From CAWGXZ01 sp963826695 (GTDB lineage Bacteria; Pseudomonadota; Gammaproteobacteria; Burkholderiales; Burkholderiaceae_C): a stretch of 64,000 nt of DNA. The stretch covers positions 1 to 64,000 of the forward strand of contig CAWGXZ010000002.1 in assembly GCA_963826695.1 (NCBI GenBank), given 5' to 3'. The translations under genes were made by a program, and so were the position numbers. The notes below the pieces were generated by a model, which did no database searches, had not been told where the DNA came from, and saw only the letters and a program-made list of their open reading frames with translations. Below are positions 30,189 to 39,512 of this stretch, piece after piece; position 1 is the first letter of the stretch, and each line of letters starts with the position of its first letter.

Positions 30189-30770
30189 TTAGCTGGCGCT
30201 GCGGCGGCTGCGCGCCGGCGTCTTGGCCGGTGCGTCGGCACTGACTGCAATGCTCGGCGACGCTGCCGATTCCGCAACCGCTTCGCTCGTCTGCCCGATG
30301 TCCGCAGCCGCGTTCTGCACGGTGTCACGGGTCTCTTGCACCGCCTCGCGGGTGGTCGTGGCCACATCTGCTGCCGCCTGGTCGAGCGCCTCGGCCACCG
30401 GCGCAACGTCGGACGCCATTTCCTCGGCACCGTCGAGCACTTGCTGGCCGGCGTCGACAGCGGACGCCGCAGCCACCCGGGTCAGCTCGGCGCCCGTGGA
30501 ACTGACGATTTCCGCGAAATCACGGCTGTAGGCGCGAACCTTTTCGACCGCGGGTTGTACGCCCGCCATGCGCGCGTCGATAAGCGACTTGACGTCACGG
30601 GCGGACACGGTTGCCAACGCCACCTGGCTCGCCTCGTCGATCGACGAGCGGACGGTCCGCAGGTTGAGGGCGATCAGACGCTCGACGCCTTCGAACGATT
30701 TCCCCGCCAGCCCGAGAAGGGTTTCGACCTGGCGACGGCGGACGGCCTGGATTTGCTCTGCGTTGTACAT
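30189..30770 (-). CDS. phasin family protein
   Basis: The 193-residue product starts MYNAEQIQAVRRRQVETLLG at ATG 30770, with AAGGA upstream, and is almost wholly amphipathic helix: FEGVERLIALNLRTVRSSID, DVKSLIDARMAGVQPAVEKV and SRDFAEIVSSTGAELTRV. This is the phasin pattern of proteins that coat polyhydroxyalkanoate granules. The C-terminal third is Ala/Thr-rich and ends KTPARSRRSAS, a short basic tail like that of PhaP/PhaF-type proteins. No PHA synthase is in the window. The upstream in-frame extension to 30875 overlaps the promoter region shared with trmL. Confidence 0.9.
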   Translation of the reverse strand: MYNAEQIQAVRRRQVETLLGLAGKSFEGVERLIALNLRTVRSSIDEASQVALATVSARDVKSLIDARMAGVQPAVEKVRAYSRDFAEIVSSTGAELTRVAAASAVDAGQQVLDGAEEMASDVAPVAEALDQAAADVATTTREAVQETRDTVQNAAADIGQTSEAVAESAASPSIAVSADAPAKTPARSRRSAS

Positions 30771-30944
30771 GGAATTCCTTGAGTGAAGTGGACGGTCGTG
30801 GCTGCCAGCGTCGACTCCGCCGCGCCATGTTGCACTGCACCATTTTAATCGACCGAGCTGCACGGTGCACACCATGCGTGCACTCTAGAGAGCTGTGTCG
30901 GCCGGGGCACGGCCATCGGCCCCGGAGCGAATCAAAATCGGCCG

Positions 30945-31412
30945 ATGTTCAACATCGTCCTGGTCCACCCGGAAATTCCGCCGAACACCGGCAACATCAT
31001 CCGGCTGGCAGCCAACACCGGCGCAGCGCTGCATCTCGTCGAGCCGCTCGGCTTCTCGATGGACGACCGGCTGCTGCAACGCGCCGGCCTCGACTATCAC
31101 GAGTACGTCGAGGTGAAACGGCACGCCGACTGGGCCTCGTTCCTGGCGGCCGAGAAGCCCGATCCCGCGCACCTCTACGCCTTCACGACGCGAGGCCGAC
31201 CATTCGCCGGCACCGACTGGCGCGCCGGCGACTGGCTGGTCTTCGGCTCGGAGACCCGGGGGCTGCCGGAGTCGGTTCGCGCCGGCGTGGCCGCCGACCG
31301 GCAGCTGCGGCTGCCGATGCGCCCCGGCCAACGCAGCCTCAACCTGAGCAATGCGGTTGCGGTGGCGGTCTTCGACGCCTGGCGCACGCTCGGCTACGCC
31401 GGGGGCGGCTGA
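30945..31412 (+). CDS. trmL: tRNA (cytidine(34)-2'-O)-methyltransferase TrmL
   Basis: TrmL methylates the wobble ribose of tRNA-Leu isoacceptors with SAM. The 155-residue product is a minimal SPOUT enzyme with the three family motifs PEIPPNTGNIIRLAANTGA, WLVFGSETRGLPESV and MRPGQRSLNLSNAVAVAVF, which form the trefoil knot. Start ATG 30945 gives MFNIVLVHPEIP. It is divergent from the phasin gene and convergent with a Bug receptor gene. Confidence 0.96.
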   Translation: MFNIVLVHPEIPPNTGNIIRLAANTGAALHLVEPLGFSMDDRLLQRAGLDYHEYVEVKRHADWASFLAAEKPDPAHLYAFTTRGRPFAGTDWRAGDWLVFGSETRGLPESVRAGVAADRQLRLPMRPGQRSLNLSNAVAVAVFDAWRTLGYAGGG

Positions 31413-31427
31413 AGCGCCGCGCTGCGG

Positions 31428-32423
31428 CTACTCGGGTTGCACGCCGGCGGCGCGGATCACCTGGGCCCAGCGCTCGCGCTCGAGGCGCATCAGACCGGAC
31501 AGCCCTTCAGGCGCACTCGGCGAAGCCGTGAAGTAAAGCCCGAGCAGGCGCGAGCGCAGCTCGTCGCTGCGAATGATGCGAACCAGCTCGCTCGACAGCC
31601 GGTCGATGATCGGTTGCGGCGTCCCGGCCGGCGCCAGCACCGCCTGCCACGACACCGCCTCGAATCCTGCGAAACCCTGCTCGGCGATCGTCGGCATTTC
31701 GGGCAACGAGACCGCCCGGCCGAGCGTGGTGACACCGAGCGCGTTCAGCTTGCCGGCCCGCACCTGTCCCATGACGATGCCAGGCACCATGAACGCGGCC
31801 TGCACCTGGCCCGCGAGCATCGCATTGACGACCTGCGGGAAGCCCTGATAGGGAATATGGGTGAGCTCGACCCCGGCGCGCGTCTTGAACAACTCCATCG
31901 CCAGGTGCGAAGCGCTGCCGTTGCCGACGCTGCCGTAGTTGAGCTGGCCGCGGCGCTCGCGGGCAATGCGAACGAAGTCGGCCAGGCTGGTCGCGCCGAG
32001 CTTCGGATCGACCACCAGCACGTTCGGCGAGGTCGCGACCAGCGACACCGGCGCCAGTTCTCGAACCGGGTCGTAGCCGAGCGACTTGCTGAGCAGCGGC
32101 GCCGTCACCAGCGGACCCTGGATGGTGAAGAGGAAGGTCGTGCCGTCCGGGGCCGCCTTGGCAACCGCTGCCGTGCCGATGTTGCCGCCGGCGCCGGGCC
32201 GGTTGTCGACCACCACCGGCTGGCCGAGCGACTGCGACAGCGCCTCGGCCACCAGCCGGCCGATCACGTCGGGCGAGCTGCCCGGCGGAAACGGAACCAC
32301 CCACTTGATCGGCCGTGTCGGCCAGGCAGGCGCTGCCGTGCGTGTGCGCACCTGCGCCTCGACCGGAAGCACCCCGGCAGCCGCGCCGGCCGACAGGCAA
32401 GCCAGCAAATGTCGTCGCTGCAT
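31428..32423 (-). CDS. Bug/TctC-family receptor
   Basis: This is a second periplasmic tripartite-tricarboxylate receptor in the window, 331 residues from ATG 32423, with AAAGGCG upstream. It has a signal segment LLACLSAGAAAGVLPVEAQV and the family start WPTRPIKWVVPFPPGSSPDV. NYGSVGNGSASHLAMELFKT and LTHIPYQGFPQVVNAMLAGQ follow. No TctA/TctB genes are adjacent. It lies just upstream of the convergent trmL and downstream of gpsA (10-base gap) on the same strand, so it may be at the tail of the secB-gpsA transcript. The ligand is unknown. Confidence 0.92.
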   Translation of the reverse strand: MQRRHLLACLSAGAAAGVLPVEAQVRTRTAAPAWPTRPIKWVVPFPPGSSPDVIGRLVAEALSQSLGQPVVVDNRPGAGGNIGTAAVAKAAPDGTTFLFTIQGPLVTAPLLSKSLGYDPVRELAPVSLVATSPNVLVVDPKLGATSLADFVRIARERRGQLNYGSVGNGSASHLAMELFKTRAGVELTHIPYQGFPQVVNAMLAGQVQAAFMVPGIVMGQVRAGKLNALGVTTLGRAVSLPEMPTIAEQGFAGFEAVSWQAVLAPAGTPQPIIDRLSSELVRIIRSDELRSRLLGLYFTASPSAPEGLSGLMRLERERWAQVIRAAGVQPE

Positions 32424-32433
32424 CAATCGCCTT

Positions 32434-33456
32434 TCAAAGTTCGGACCGCGCGTCGCGGCGCATCAGCGCTTCGAGCGCCTGCGCCGCCGAGCACCGGCCC
32501 TCGAGCACATCGAGCACCGCGCAGGCGATCGGCAGCTCGACGCCGAGCTTCTGACCGCGTTGCACGATGACCGCAGCGCTGGATACGCCTTCGGCGACAT
32601 GGCCCAGCTCGGCCAGGATCTGCGCCAGCGGCCTGCCCTGCGCCAGCAACAGCCCGACCTGGCGGTTGCGCGACAGCGATCCGGTGGCGGTCAACACCAG
32701 GTCGCCGAGGCCGGAAAGACCCATGAAGGTTTCGCGGCGGCCGCCGAGGGCGACGCCGAGCCGCATCATCTCGGCCAGCCCGCGGGTGATCAGCGCCGCG
32801 CGGGCGTTCATGCCGAGGCCGGCGCCCGGCGCCGCGCCCGACGGCGGCATGCCGTCGGCAATGCCGGTGGCGATCGCCAGCACGTTCTTCACCGCACCGC
32901 CGACCTCGACACCGACCGGATCGGCCGAGGTGTAGATGCGCAGGCTGTCGTGGTGCAGCGCCTCGACGACGTGCGCGGCGAGTGCCGCGTCGTCGCTCGC
33001 CGCAACCAGTGCGGTCGGCTGGTCGCGAGCCACTTCGAGCGCGAAGCTCGGCCCCGACAGCACGCCGACACGCAGCCGCGGCGCGACGGCAGCGGCAATC
33101 TCGTGGCCGAGCCGACCGGTGCCCTGCTGCAGCCCCTTCGACAGCCAGACGACGTCGCCCTCATAGGCTCCGACCTGCAGCCGGCGAAGCAGCGGCTCGA
33201 GCCCAGCCATCGGCGTGGCGACCACGACCAGCCCGCCTGCGGCGTGCGAGAGCACCGCATCCAGGTCGGAATCGACCTGCAACGCCGGCGGCAGTCCGAC
33301 CGCGGGCAGATAGCGTCGATTGCAGCGCGACGCCTGCATCTCCGCGGCCTGCTGCGCGTCGCGTGCCCACAACCGCACGGCGTTGCCGGGTCGGCGGCTG
33401 GCATGAATCGCCAGCGCCGTGCCCCAGGCGCCGGCGCCGAGGACGCTGAGCTTCAT
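32434..33456 (-). CDS. gpsA: NAD(P)H-dependent glycerol-3-phosphate dehydrogenase
   Basis: GpsA reduces dihydroxyacetone phosphate to sn-glycerol-3-phosphate for phospholipid synthesis. The 340-residue product has the nucleotide-binding motif [20 protein letters not shown] and the middle motif [17 protein letters not shown]. Catalytic-domain motifs are [18 protein letters not shown] (lysine in VKN), [20 protein letters not shown] and [20 protein letters not shown]. The start overlaps the secB stop by four bases. The secB-gpsA pair is common in Proteobacteria. Confidence 0.97.
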   Translation of the reverse strand: MKLSVLGAGAWGTALAIHASRRPGNAVRLWARDAQQAAEMQASRCNRRYLPAVGLPPALQVDSDLDAVLSHAAGGLVVVATPMAGLEPLLRRLQVGAYEGDVVWLSKGLQQGTGRLGHEIAAAVAPRLRVGVLSGPSFALEVARDQPTALVAASDDAALAAHVVEALHHDSLRIYTSADPVGVEVGGAVKNVLAIATGIADGMPPSGAAPGAGLGMNARAALITRGLAEMMRLGVALGGRRETFMGLSGLGDLVLTATGSLSRNRQVGLLLAQGRPLAQILAELGHVAEGVSSAAVIVQRGQKLGVELPIACAVLDVLEGRCSAAQALEALMRRDARSEL

Positions 33457-33971
33457 CGGCCCGCGGCCCGCAGGATCAGTTGACGGCGGTCGATCGCGCC
33501 CGAGCCGTTGTTCATCGCCGCGGCCGCCTGGGCCTGCTGCGCTTCGTACATCGCCTGGAAATTGACCTCGCTGAGGATCACCGGCGGGAAACCCGCGCGG
33601 GTGCAGACGTCGGACACGATGGCCCGCAGGTACGGGTAGACGATGCCCGGGCAGGCGATGCCGACGATCTGCTGCAGCTGCTCGTCGGGGATGTTGCGGA
33701 TTTCGAAGATGCCGGCCTGCTTGGCCTCGACCAGGAACAGCGTCCGGTCGGCGACCCGGGTCGTCACCGTGGCAGTGACCGTCACCTCGAACATCGCCTC
33801 GGCGACCGTCTCGGCGCCCAGGGTGAGATTGATGTCGACTTCGGGCTGCACCTGCTCGAGAAGGATCTGCGGCGAATTCGGCTGTTCGAGCGACAGATCC
33901 TTCAGATAGACGCGCTGAATCTGGAAGACCGGGGTGTTGTCGGGCGTGAGTTCGGAGGTCGGATCGGCCAT
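33453..33971 (-). CDS. secB: protein-export chaperone SecB
   Basis: SecB holds preproteins unfolded and hands them to SecA. The 172-residue product starts [20 protein letters not shown] at ATG 33971. It has [20 protein letters not shown], the beta-sheet core, and the SecA-contact and lid region [20 protein letters not shown] followed by [16 protein letters not shown]. It is slightly longer than E. coli SecB (155) because of a C-terminal extension. The order grxC-secB-gpsA on this strand matches other Proteobacteria. Confidence 0.96.
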   Translation of the reverse strand: MADPTSELTPDNTPVFQIQRVYLKDLSLEQPNSPQILLEQVQPEVDINLTLGAETVAEAMFEVTVTATVTTRVADRTLFLVEAKQAGIFEIRNIPDEQLQQIVGIACPGIVYPYLRAIVSDVCTRAGFPPVILSEVNFQAMYEAQQAQAAAAMNNGSGAIDRRQLILRAAGR

Positions 33972-34087
33972 GGCTGTCGGATGAGAGGAGGAAGCGGCCT
34001 GCGGCCGGCGGCTGGAACCCAGCGAATGCGGGCGAATTATCGGCGCTGGCACACAGCGCCTTGTCCGGCGCTGCAGCGCCTGGCAGC

Positions 34088-34345
34088 TCAGCCGGCGAGC
34101 AGCGGCACCAGCTCGCCGCGCTGGTCGAGCGCGACCAGGTCGTCGCAGCCGCCGACGTGCGTCTGGCCGATGAAGATCTGCGGCACGGTACGCCGGCCGG
34201 TGCGCTCGATCATCACGGCGCGTTCGGCCGGGTTCTCGTCGATCCGCACCTCGTCCAGCTGCTCGACACCGCGCTGCTTGAGCAGCATCTTGGCGCGCGA
34301 GCAGTAAGGGCAGGACTGCGTCGTGTACATCTGGACGGATTGCAT
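34088..34345 (-). CDS. grxC: glutaredoxin 3
   Basis: The 85-residue protein has the dithiol active site in [17 protein letters not shown], the cis-proline in [15 protein letters not shown] and the glutathione-binding [10 protein letters not shown]. It reduces disulfides and glutathione adducts in the cytoplasm. ATG 34345 gives MQSVQMYTT; the frame upstream runs into the repeat. It lies between the rhodanese gene and secB, the usual rhodanese-grxC-secB order, although a structured repeat now separates it from the rhodanese gene. Confidence 0.95.
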   Translation of the reverse strand: MQSVQMYTTQSCPYCSRAKMLLKQRGVEQLDEVRIDENPAERAVMIERTGRRTVPQIFIGQTHVGGCDDLVALDQRGELVPLLAG

Positions 34346-34370
34346 TCGGAAACGGCTCCTTAAAAAGTTA

Positions 34371-34493
34371 GAAGGTGTGAGAGAAACCGTCGCGAGCGGT
34401 TCGAAGTCGCATTGAGGAGCACAGCCGGACATGGCGTCCGGCGAGCACCGGAGATGCGAGATCGGAGCGCGCAGTAGGTTTATTCACACCTTC
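34371..34493. repeat. intergenic structured repeat, copy 2 (best preserved)
   Basis: Outer arms GAAGGTGTGA (34371-34380) and TCACACCTTC (34484-34493) are perfect inverted copies, continued by AAACC/GGTTT. In the centre GGAGCACAG leads into the hairpin GCCGGAC, ATGGC-type loop, GTCCGGC, then GAGCACC. The right end is GCGCAGTAGGTTT. The right arm overlaps the stop codon of the upstream rhodanese gene, so it sits exactly at a gene end. It splits the rhodanese-grxC transcript and may form a terminator or processing hairpin. Confidence 0.75.
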
Positions 34494-34902
34494 AGGCGGT
34501 GCGCTCGACCGGGAGGTTGGCATCGCGCCAGGCACCGAGGCCACCGGCAAGCGCCTGCGCCCGCTCGTAGCCGCGCTTCTTCAGGATGGCCACGCCGCGG
34601 CTCGCACGCATGCCGTTGGCGCAGACGACGACCAGCGGCAGCGCCTTGTTCTTCGGCAGGTCGGCGGCAGTCTCCAGCCGATCGAGCGGCACGTTGCGCG
34701 CGCCGCCGGCGTGCGAGGCCGCGAACTCGCCGGGTTCGCTGACGTCGATCAGCACCGCCTTCTCGCGGTTGATCAGCATCACCGCTTCGGCCGGCGTGAC
34801 CTTGCCGCCGAGCGTGCCGCGGCTGACCAGCGGCCACAGCAGCAGTCCGCCCGAAAGCAGCGCCGTGGCAAAGAGGAACCAGGTGTCGACAAAGAATTTC
34901 AA
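34492..34902 (-). CDS. membrane-anchored rhodanese-like protein
   Basis: The 136-residue product has one N-terminal membrane helix ([18 protein letters not shown]) and a rhodanese domain: [20 protein letters not shown], with the active-site cysteine in [16 protein letters not shown]. It probably handles sulfane sulfur at the inner membrane. The start is a TTG at 34902, giving the family-typical beginning (M)[10 protein letters not shown]. Its stop codon is covered by the repeat arm. It precedes grxC and secB on the same strand and is divergent from gpmA. Confidence 0.9.
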   Translation of the reverse strand: MKFFVDTWFLFATALLSGGLLLWPLVSRGTLGGKVTPAEAVMLINREKAVLIDVSEPGEFAASHAGGARNVPLDRLETAADLPKNKALPLVVVCANGMRASRGVAILKKRGYERAQALAGGLGAWRDANLPVERTA

Positions 34903-35016
34903 GGCCGCGAGCCCGCCGCGAGCGGCAGGGTTTCAGAGAGGGCGCCGATTATAGAATTCGCCCCCGTTTCCCTCTGCCGCCCTGCCGCGCCTGCCGTGGC
35001 CCTTGCGCCCGCTGCC

Positions 35017-35760
35017 ATGCACAAGCTTGTCCTGATCCGCCACGGCGAATCGACCTGGAATCTGGAAAATCGCTTCACCGGGTGGACCGATGTCGAGCTG
35101 ACCGACACCGGGGTGGCGCAGGCGCGCCGCGCCGGCGAGCTGATCAAGGAAGGCGGCTACGACTTCGACATCGCCTTCACGTCGGTCCTCAAGCGGGCGA
35201 TCTGGACGCTCTGGCATGCACTCGACCGTTGCGACCGGACCTGGCTGCCGGTGGTCAACGACTGGCGCCTGAACGAGCGCCACTACGGTGCACTGCAAGG
35301 GCTGAACAAGGCCGAGACGGCCCGCGAGTACGGCGATGCGCAGGTGCTCGCCTGGCGACGCAGCTACGACACGCCGCCGCCGGCGCTCGACCCCGGCGAT
35401 CCGCGCAGCGAGCGCGGCGACATCCGCTACGCGCAGCTCGACCCGCAGGACATCCCGCTTTCCGAGTGCCTGAAGGACACCGTCGCACGCGTGCTGCCGT
35501 TCTGGAACGACTGCATTGCGCCGGCGCTGCAGGCCGGTCGGCGGCCGCTGATCGTCGCGCACGGCAACAGCATCCGCGCCCTGGTGAAGTATCTCGACGG
35601 CGTCAGCGACGACGCGATCGTCGGCCTGAACATTCCAAATGGCATTCCGCTGGTCTACGAGCTGGACGCCGACCTGAAGCCGATCCGCAGCCACTACCTG
35701 GGCGACGCCGCGGCGGCGGCCTCGGCAGCCGCCGCGGTGGGAAACCAGGGCAAAGGCTGA
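35017..35760 (+). CDS. gpmA: 2,3-bisphosphoglycerate-dependent phosphoglycerate mutase
   Basis: GpmA interconverts 3- and 2-phosphoglycerate in glycolysis. The 247-residue product has the phosphohistidine motif [57 protein letters not shown] and the second histidine in [21 protein letters not shown] 35017 is chosen because the family starts [11 protein letters not shown]; the longer frame overlaps the divergent rhodanese gene. The C-terminus ends in an alanine-rich run after YLGD. Confidence 0.96.
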   Translation: MHKLVLIRHGESTWNLENRFTGWTDVELTDTGVAQARRAGELIKEGGYDFDIAFTSVLKRAIWTLWHALDRCDRTWLPVVNDWRLNERHYGALQGLNKAETAREYGDAQVLAWRRSYDTPPPALDPGDPRSERGDIRYAQLDPQDIPLSECLKDTVARVLPFWNDCIAPALQAGRRPLIVAHGNSIRALVKYLDGVSDDAIVGLNIPNGIPLVYELDADLKPIRSHYLGDAAAAASAAAAVGNQGKG

Positions 35761-35803
35761 GCGGAGCGCCCAGCCCCCGTCGAGCTCGCGCGCGCAGCCG
35801 TTC

Positions 35804-35935
35804 TCACGCGACGACCGGCGCGCCTTCCAGGAACGGCGCGATGTTGCGCATCGCCCGCGCGACGACGTCGTCTTCTCGCCGACCCGTCGAGTACCCGGCA
35901 AGAAGACGCGCTGTCGATGCTTGCGCCCAGGGGTT
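35804..35935 (-). pseudogene. possible 3' remnant of an unidentified gene
   Basis: Downstream of the secreted hydrolase, in a different frame, the minus strand encodes RLLAGYSTGRREDDVVARAM followed by RNIAPFLEGAPVVA and a stop. The composition looks protein-like, and the ending resembles C-termini of 2-hydroxyacid dehydrogenases, but no start or other domain is present. It could be a gene tail left by a deletion or mere chance. Confidence 0.25.
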
Positions 35936-36971
35936 AGCGCCACTGCTCCGCGAAGAACTCGCCAACCTGGTTTTCCAGCATCGGCAGAAAGGCCGCGCGG
36001 TCGAAGCCGGCCGGGTTGGCTGCGGCGTCACCAGCCGCTGATGGCAGCGGGAAGGTGGGCTGCGCCATGAAGGCAAAGTGCCCAGCGCCGGCCACCGTGC
36101 TGGCCCGCGCGCCGGGCAGGTTGGCGACGACATGTCGACCGTGGTAGGTTCCCGCGAGCACCGAATCGTGCTCGGCCATGACGACGCGCACCGGTACCGT
36201 GATGGCGGCTAGGCTTTCGGGCGTGAACACCACCGCCATCGGTGCCAGCGCGACCACCGCGCTGATGCGGCGGTCAGGCACCGACACAAGCCGTGCCTGC
36301 GGCGCGGAGCCGCTGGCGCCCGACGCAGCCCGCCCGCCGGAGGTCTCGGTCCCCGCGGAGCCCTTGGCCAGCGCGCAGTAACCCGGGTCGTCCTGCACCG
36401 TCCGGCAGTGCTGCGCCGAGCGCTGCGGGTCGGCCTGCGCACCTGCCAACGCCAGGACGCTGTAGCCGCCGGCGGAATGGCCCACGGCACCGATGTGCCC
36501 GATTGGGATGCGCGCTCCCCATTCAGGGCTTGCCAGCAATGCATCCAGCATCCGGCTCAGCTGGAGCGGGCGTTCGCTGAAGTAGCGACCCGAGCTGACC
36601 AGCGAACGGTCCTGCCAGTTGTCCCCCGCATGGCGCACGGCCGCCACCAGGTAGCCGTCTCGGGCCAGCCGCGTGCCGAGATTGTGGTGATTGAGTTCCG
36701 TGCCGCCCGTGCCGTGCGAAAGGAGGATCAGCCCCTTGAGCGCGACATCGGAGGCCGGCGCACCCGGGGCGACGACGGGCAGCCAGGGGCCCATCGGCAC
36801 GGCGCGGTCGGCCACCGCCGTGGGGTAGAACAAGGCCACGGTCGCGGGCGTGTCTCCGGCGATCGTAAGCGTGCGGTAGCCCGCATGCTGGGCGCTTGCC
36901 GGTCCAGCCGGTGACAGCAGCGCCGCGGCGGCGAGCAGTGCGGGTTGCAGGCAAGTGCGAAACGGCATCAT
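35934..36971 (-). CDS. secreted alpha/beta hydrolase (dienelactone hydrolase / PAF-acetylhydrolase-like)
   Basis: The 345-residue product has a signal peptide (LLAAAALLSPAGPASAQ) and an alpha/beta hydrolase fold. The oxyanion region is ILLSHGTGGTELNHHNLGTR, the nucleophile elbow GHIGAVGHSAGGYSVLALAG, the acid in VRVVMAEHDSVLAG and the histidine in VAGAGHFAFMAQP. A low-complexity Gly/Ala/Ser insertion of about 25 residues follows CALAKGSAG. It should act outside the cytoplasm on an ester; the substrate is unknown. ATG 36971 or 36968 could start it. Confidence 0.85.
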   Translation of the reverse strand: MMPFRTCLQPALLAAAALLSPAGPASAQHAGYRTLTIAGDTPATVALFYPTAVADRAVPMGPWLPVVAPGAPASDVALKGLILLSHGTGGTELNHHNLGTRLARDGYLVAAVRHAGDNWQDRSLVSSGRYFSERPLQLSRMLDALLASPEWGARIPIGHIGAVGHSAGGYSVLALAGAQADPQRSAQHCRTVQDDPGYCALAKGSAGTETSGGRAASGASGSAPQARLVSVPDRRISAVVALAPMAVVFTPESLAAITVPVRVVMAEHDSVLAGTYHGRHVVANLPGARASTVAGAGHFAFMAQPTFPLPSAAGDAAANPAGFDRAAFLPMLENQVGEFFAEQWR

Positions 36972-37556
36972 GGTGTGCTTTCAGACGCGGCCGACCCGAG
37001 GGCGCCCAAAACTTCGGAGCGGTCGCTCAAATTCGTCCGCGTCCTTGCGACGCAACAGGCGGGCGCGGCACGGCGCGGGTGAAGCGTGGGCCTCGGGTCA
37101 TTCGCGGTTGGACGCCGACGGGCCCGACCGACCTGGCCTGTTCCTTTGCAAAGCCATGTGCCGATCGCTGTCGAAAGGCGCCCTGTGACGGCTCCTCGAT
37201 TCGGGAATGCTACGCGGCCTGGCGGCCCGCGGGGCGGGTTTCGGCAATGTGGTGGTGCGACGCGGGCGGTCCAGCGCGACCGCCCGCTGCTTCAAGACGG
37301 CTCGTGATCGCGCGGCCCGGGTTTGGCAGTCGGGCGCGTCCGCCGCTTTCACTCCCGTGGCATCGCAATGTCCACGCTGCAGCACCTTCCGGCGCATCCG
37401 GACGCTGCCATGGCGGTTAAATGCGCAATCGCCGGCCAGCTGGATCGAGAATGCACCACCCCTAGGGCCCCCGGCGGTGCAGTTCGCCAGTCTGGTGAGT
37501 TGATAAGCCGGTAAGCCATGTGGCGAGGCCTGTTCGCTCACTGACCGGGAGAGACG
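36972..37556. other. gene-free spacer upstream of two divergent exported-protein genes
   Basis: About 585 bases separate the secreted hydrolase and the gamma-glutamyltransferase gene. The only structure I see is a hairpin, GCGGGCGGT (37262-37270) pairing with ACCGCCCGC (37279-37287). Open frames here lack family similarity and have poor codon use. Both flanking genes must have promoters here, but I cannot pick convincing boxes. Confidence 0.5.
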
Positions 37557-39473
37557 ATGAGGACAAGACGAATTTCCAAGGCGCTGACAGCGTTCGGTTC
37601 AGGGCTCCTGTTGACGCTGGCGCTCGTTGGTTGCGGTGGCGATGGCGATTCATCCGCGACGACACCGACGCCGGGCGTCTCGTCGACGGCCAGGGGCTAC
37701 GCCAAGGGCGTGGTGGCGGTGTCCAATCCGCTGGCGGCGAAGGTCGGTTCGGACATCCTTGCCGCGGGCGGCAACGCCATCGACGCCGCAGTTGCGATCC
37801 AGTTCGCGCTCAACGCGGTCGAGCCACAGAGCTCCGGCATCGGCGGTGGCGGATTCATGATGATTCACCTGGCCAAGGAAAACCGTACTTTCTACATCGA
37901 TGCGCGCGAAAAGGCGCCTGCCGCGGCGACGCCCACGATGTTCGGTTCGCTCAACTTCGAGCCCGCTTCGACCAGCGGCATTGCCGTCGGCGTGCCCGGC
38001 GCGGTTCGCGGCGTGACGACGGCGCTGCGCAACTGGGGCACGATGAAGCTGGCCGACACGATCGCGCCGGCGATCGCGCTGGCCGAGAGCGGATTTCCGG
38101 TCGGCCCCCTGCTCGCTTCCGACATCCAGGACACGAGCGATCGCGGTTTCGTGATGACCGATCTGCAGCCGGAAACGGCGGCGATCTTCCGTCCCGGCGG
38201 CGTGCCGCTCGCCAGGGGTGCCGTGCTCAAGCAACCCGATCTGGCCAGGACCTTCAGGCTGATCGCCGCGCAGGGTGCGGACGTGTTCTACAAGGGCGAG
38301 ATCGCCACAGCCATCGCCGCCGCCCAGACGCGAGCTGCCACCAGCAAGACCGCGACCGAGCCCTTGCTCGCCGGCGGCGGCGCGGCGGGGAAAATGACGG
38401 TTGCCGACCTCGCCGCCTACGACGTCGCCATTCGCCAACCGCTGGTCGGCAGCTATCGCGGCTATACCGTGAAGACCATGCCACCGCCGTCGGGTGGTGG
38501 CATCACGGTGCTGCAACAGTTGAAGATGCTGGAGCAGTTTCCGCTCGGCGACGCCGCCAAGGGCTATGCCTTCGGCGACAAGAACACTTTGCACGTGCTG
38601 ATCGAAGGCATGCGCCTGTCGTTCGCGGATCGCAACCACTGGGAGGGCGACGGCGACTTCGTCAAGGTGCCGACCACCGGGCTGCTCGATGCGGCCTACC
38701 TGGCGGCCCGCGGCGCGCTGATCAAGGTCGCGACGGCGCTCGGCGTGGCCGACATCGTTCCCGGCAATCCGCTGCCACGCGACAAGCCCGCCTCCGCCGG
38801 CAACGCCACCCCGCTCGCCGCCGACCCGCGCGAAGGCGCGCACACCACCCACTACGTCGTTGCCGACAGGGACAACAACATCGTCAGCTACACGACCACG
38901 GTGGAGTCGCTGTTCGGATCGGGCATCACGGTGCCAGGCTACGGCTTTCTGCTGAACAACCAGATGACCGACTTCAACTGGCCACCGACGGTGAACCCCG
39001 CCACCGGCGACATCGGCGCCAACGACGTGGCGCCCTTCAAGCGTCCGCGCAGCAGCATGGCACCCACGCTGATCGAGAAGGACGGCAAGCCGTTCGCGGC
39101 CATCGGGTCGGCGGGGGGATCGAAGATCATCAATGCGATCGTGCAAATCACCTCCAACGTGATCGACCACGGCATGGCCATCCAGGCGGCGATCGATGCA
39201 CCTCGCATCTCGGCCCGCACGGGCGACAAGGTGTTCTGCGAGACCGGACCGTTCGTGCAGACCGGATTCACGCCGACACCGGCGTTCGCGGCCGGCACGG
39301 TGGCTGCCGTCAGCGCGATGCGCGAGTCAGCGATCAACATGCCGGCGTGCAGCGGCAACTCGGCCAACGGCGCCAATCTGTCGGCGCAGGCGCTGGTGAT
39401 CGATTTGAATTCGGGCCTGAAGTACGGCGCTGCCGACAAGCGGCGCGAAGGCACGGTGTCGGGCGTCGATTGA
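37557..39473 (+). CDS. gamma-glutamyltransferase family lipoprotein
   Basis: The 638-residue product has a lipoprotein signal (LLLTLALVGCGGDG, lipidated Cys about residue 26), which is unusual because most bacterial enzymes of this family are soluble periplasmic proteins. The large-subunit part has AVSNPLAAKVGSDILAAGGN and SSGIGGGGFMMIHLA. The small-subunit part begins at the autoprocessing threonine in REGAHTTHYVVADRDNNIVS. The later core includes RPRSSMAPTLIEKDGKP and GSAGGSKIINAIVQ. It should cleave or transfer gamma-glutamyl groups, for example from glutathione. GGGAGAG lies just before ATG 37557. It is a single-gene unit. Confidence 0.92.
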   Translation: MRTRRISKALTAFGSGLLLTLALVGCGGDGDSSATTPTPGVSSTARGYAKGVVAVSNPLAAKVGSDILAAGGNAIDAAVAIQFALNAVEPQSSGIGGGGFMMIHLAKENRTFYIDAREKAPAAATPTMFGSLNFEPASTSGIAVGVPGAVRGVTTALRNWGTMKLADTIAPAIALAESGFPVGPLLASDIQDTSDRGFVMTDLQPETAAIFRPGGVPLARGAVLKQPDLARTFRLIAAQGADVFYKGEIATAIAAAQTRAATSKTATEPLLAGGGAAGKMTVADLAAYDVAIRQPLVGSYRGYTVKTMPPPSGGGITVLQQLKMLEQFPLGDAAKGYAFGDKNTLHVLIEGMRLSFADRNHWEGDGDFVKVPTTGLLDAAYLAARGALIKVATALGVADIVPGNPLPRDKPASAGNATPLAADPREGAHTTHYVVADRDNNIVSYTTTVESLFGSGITVPGYGFLLNNQMTDFNWPPTVNPATGDIGANDVAPFKRPRSSMAPTLIEKDGKPFAAIGSAGGSKIINAIVQITSNVIDHGMAIQAAIDAPRISARTGDKVFCETGPFVQTGFTPTPAFAAGTVAAVSAMRESAINMPACSGNSANGANLSAQALVIDLNSGLKYGAADKRREGTVSGVD

Positions 39474-39512
39474 GCCTGGGAACGTGGGCTACGCCTGCTT
39501 GCGTCTACCGAC

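Noticed and set aside
34381..34470. Hairpin with GGTTCGAAGTCGC that recalls a tRNA T-loop
   Set aside because: No acceptor stem, anticodon arm or CCA can be paired around it; it is part of structured repeat copy 2.
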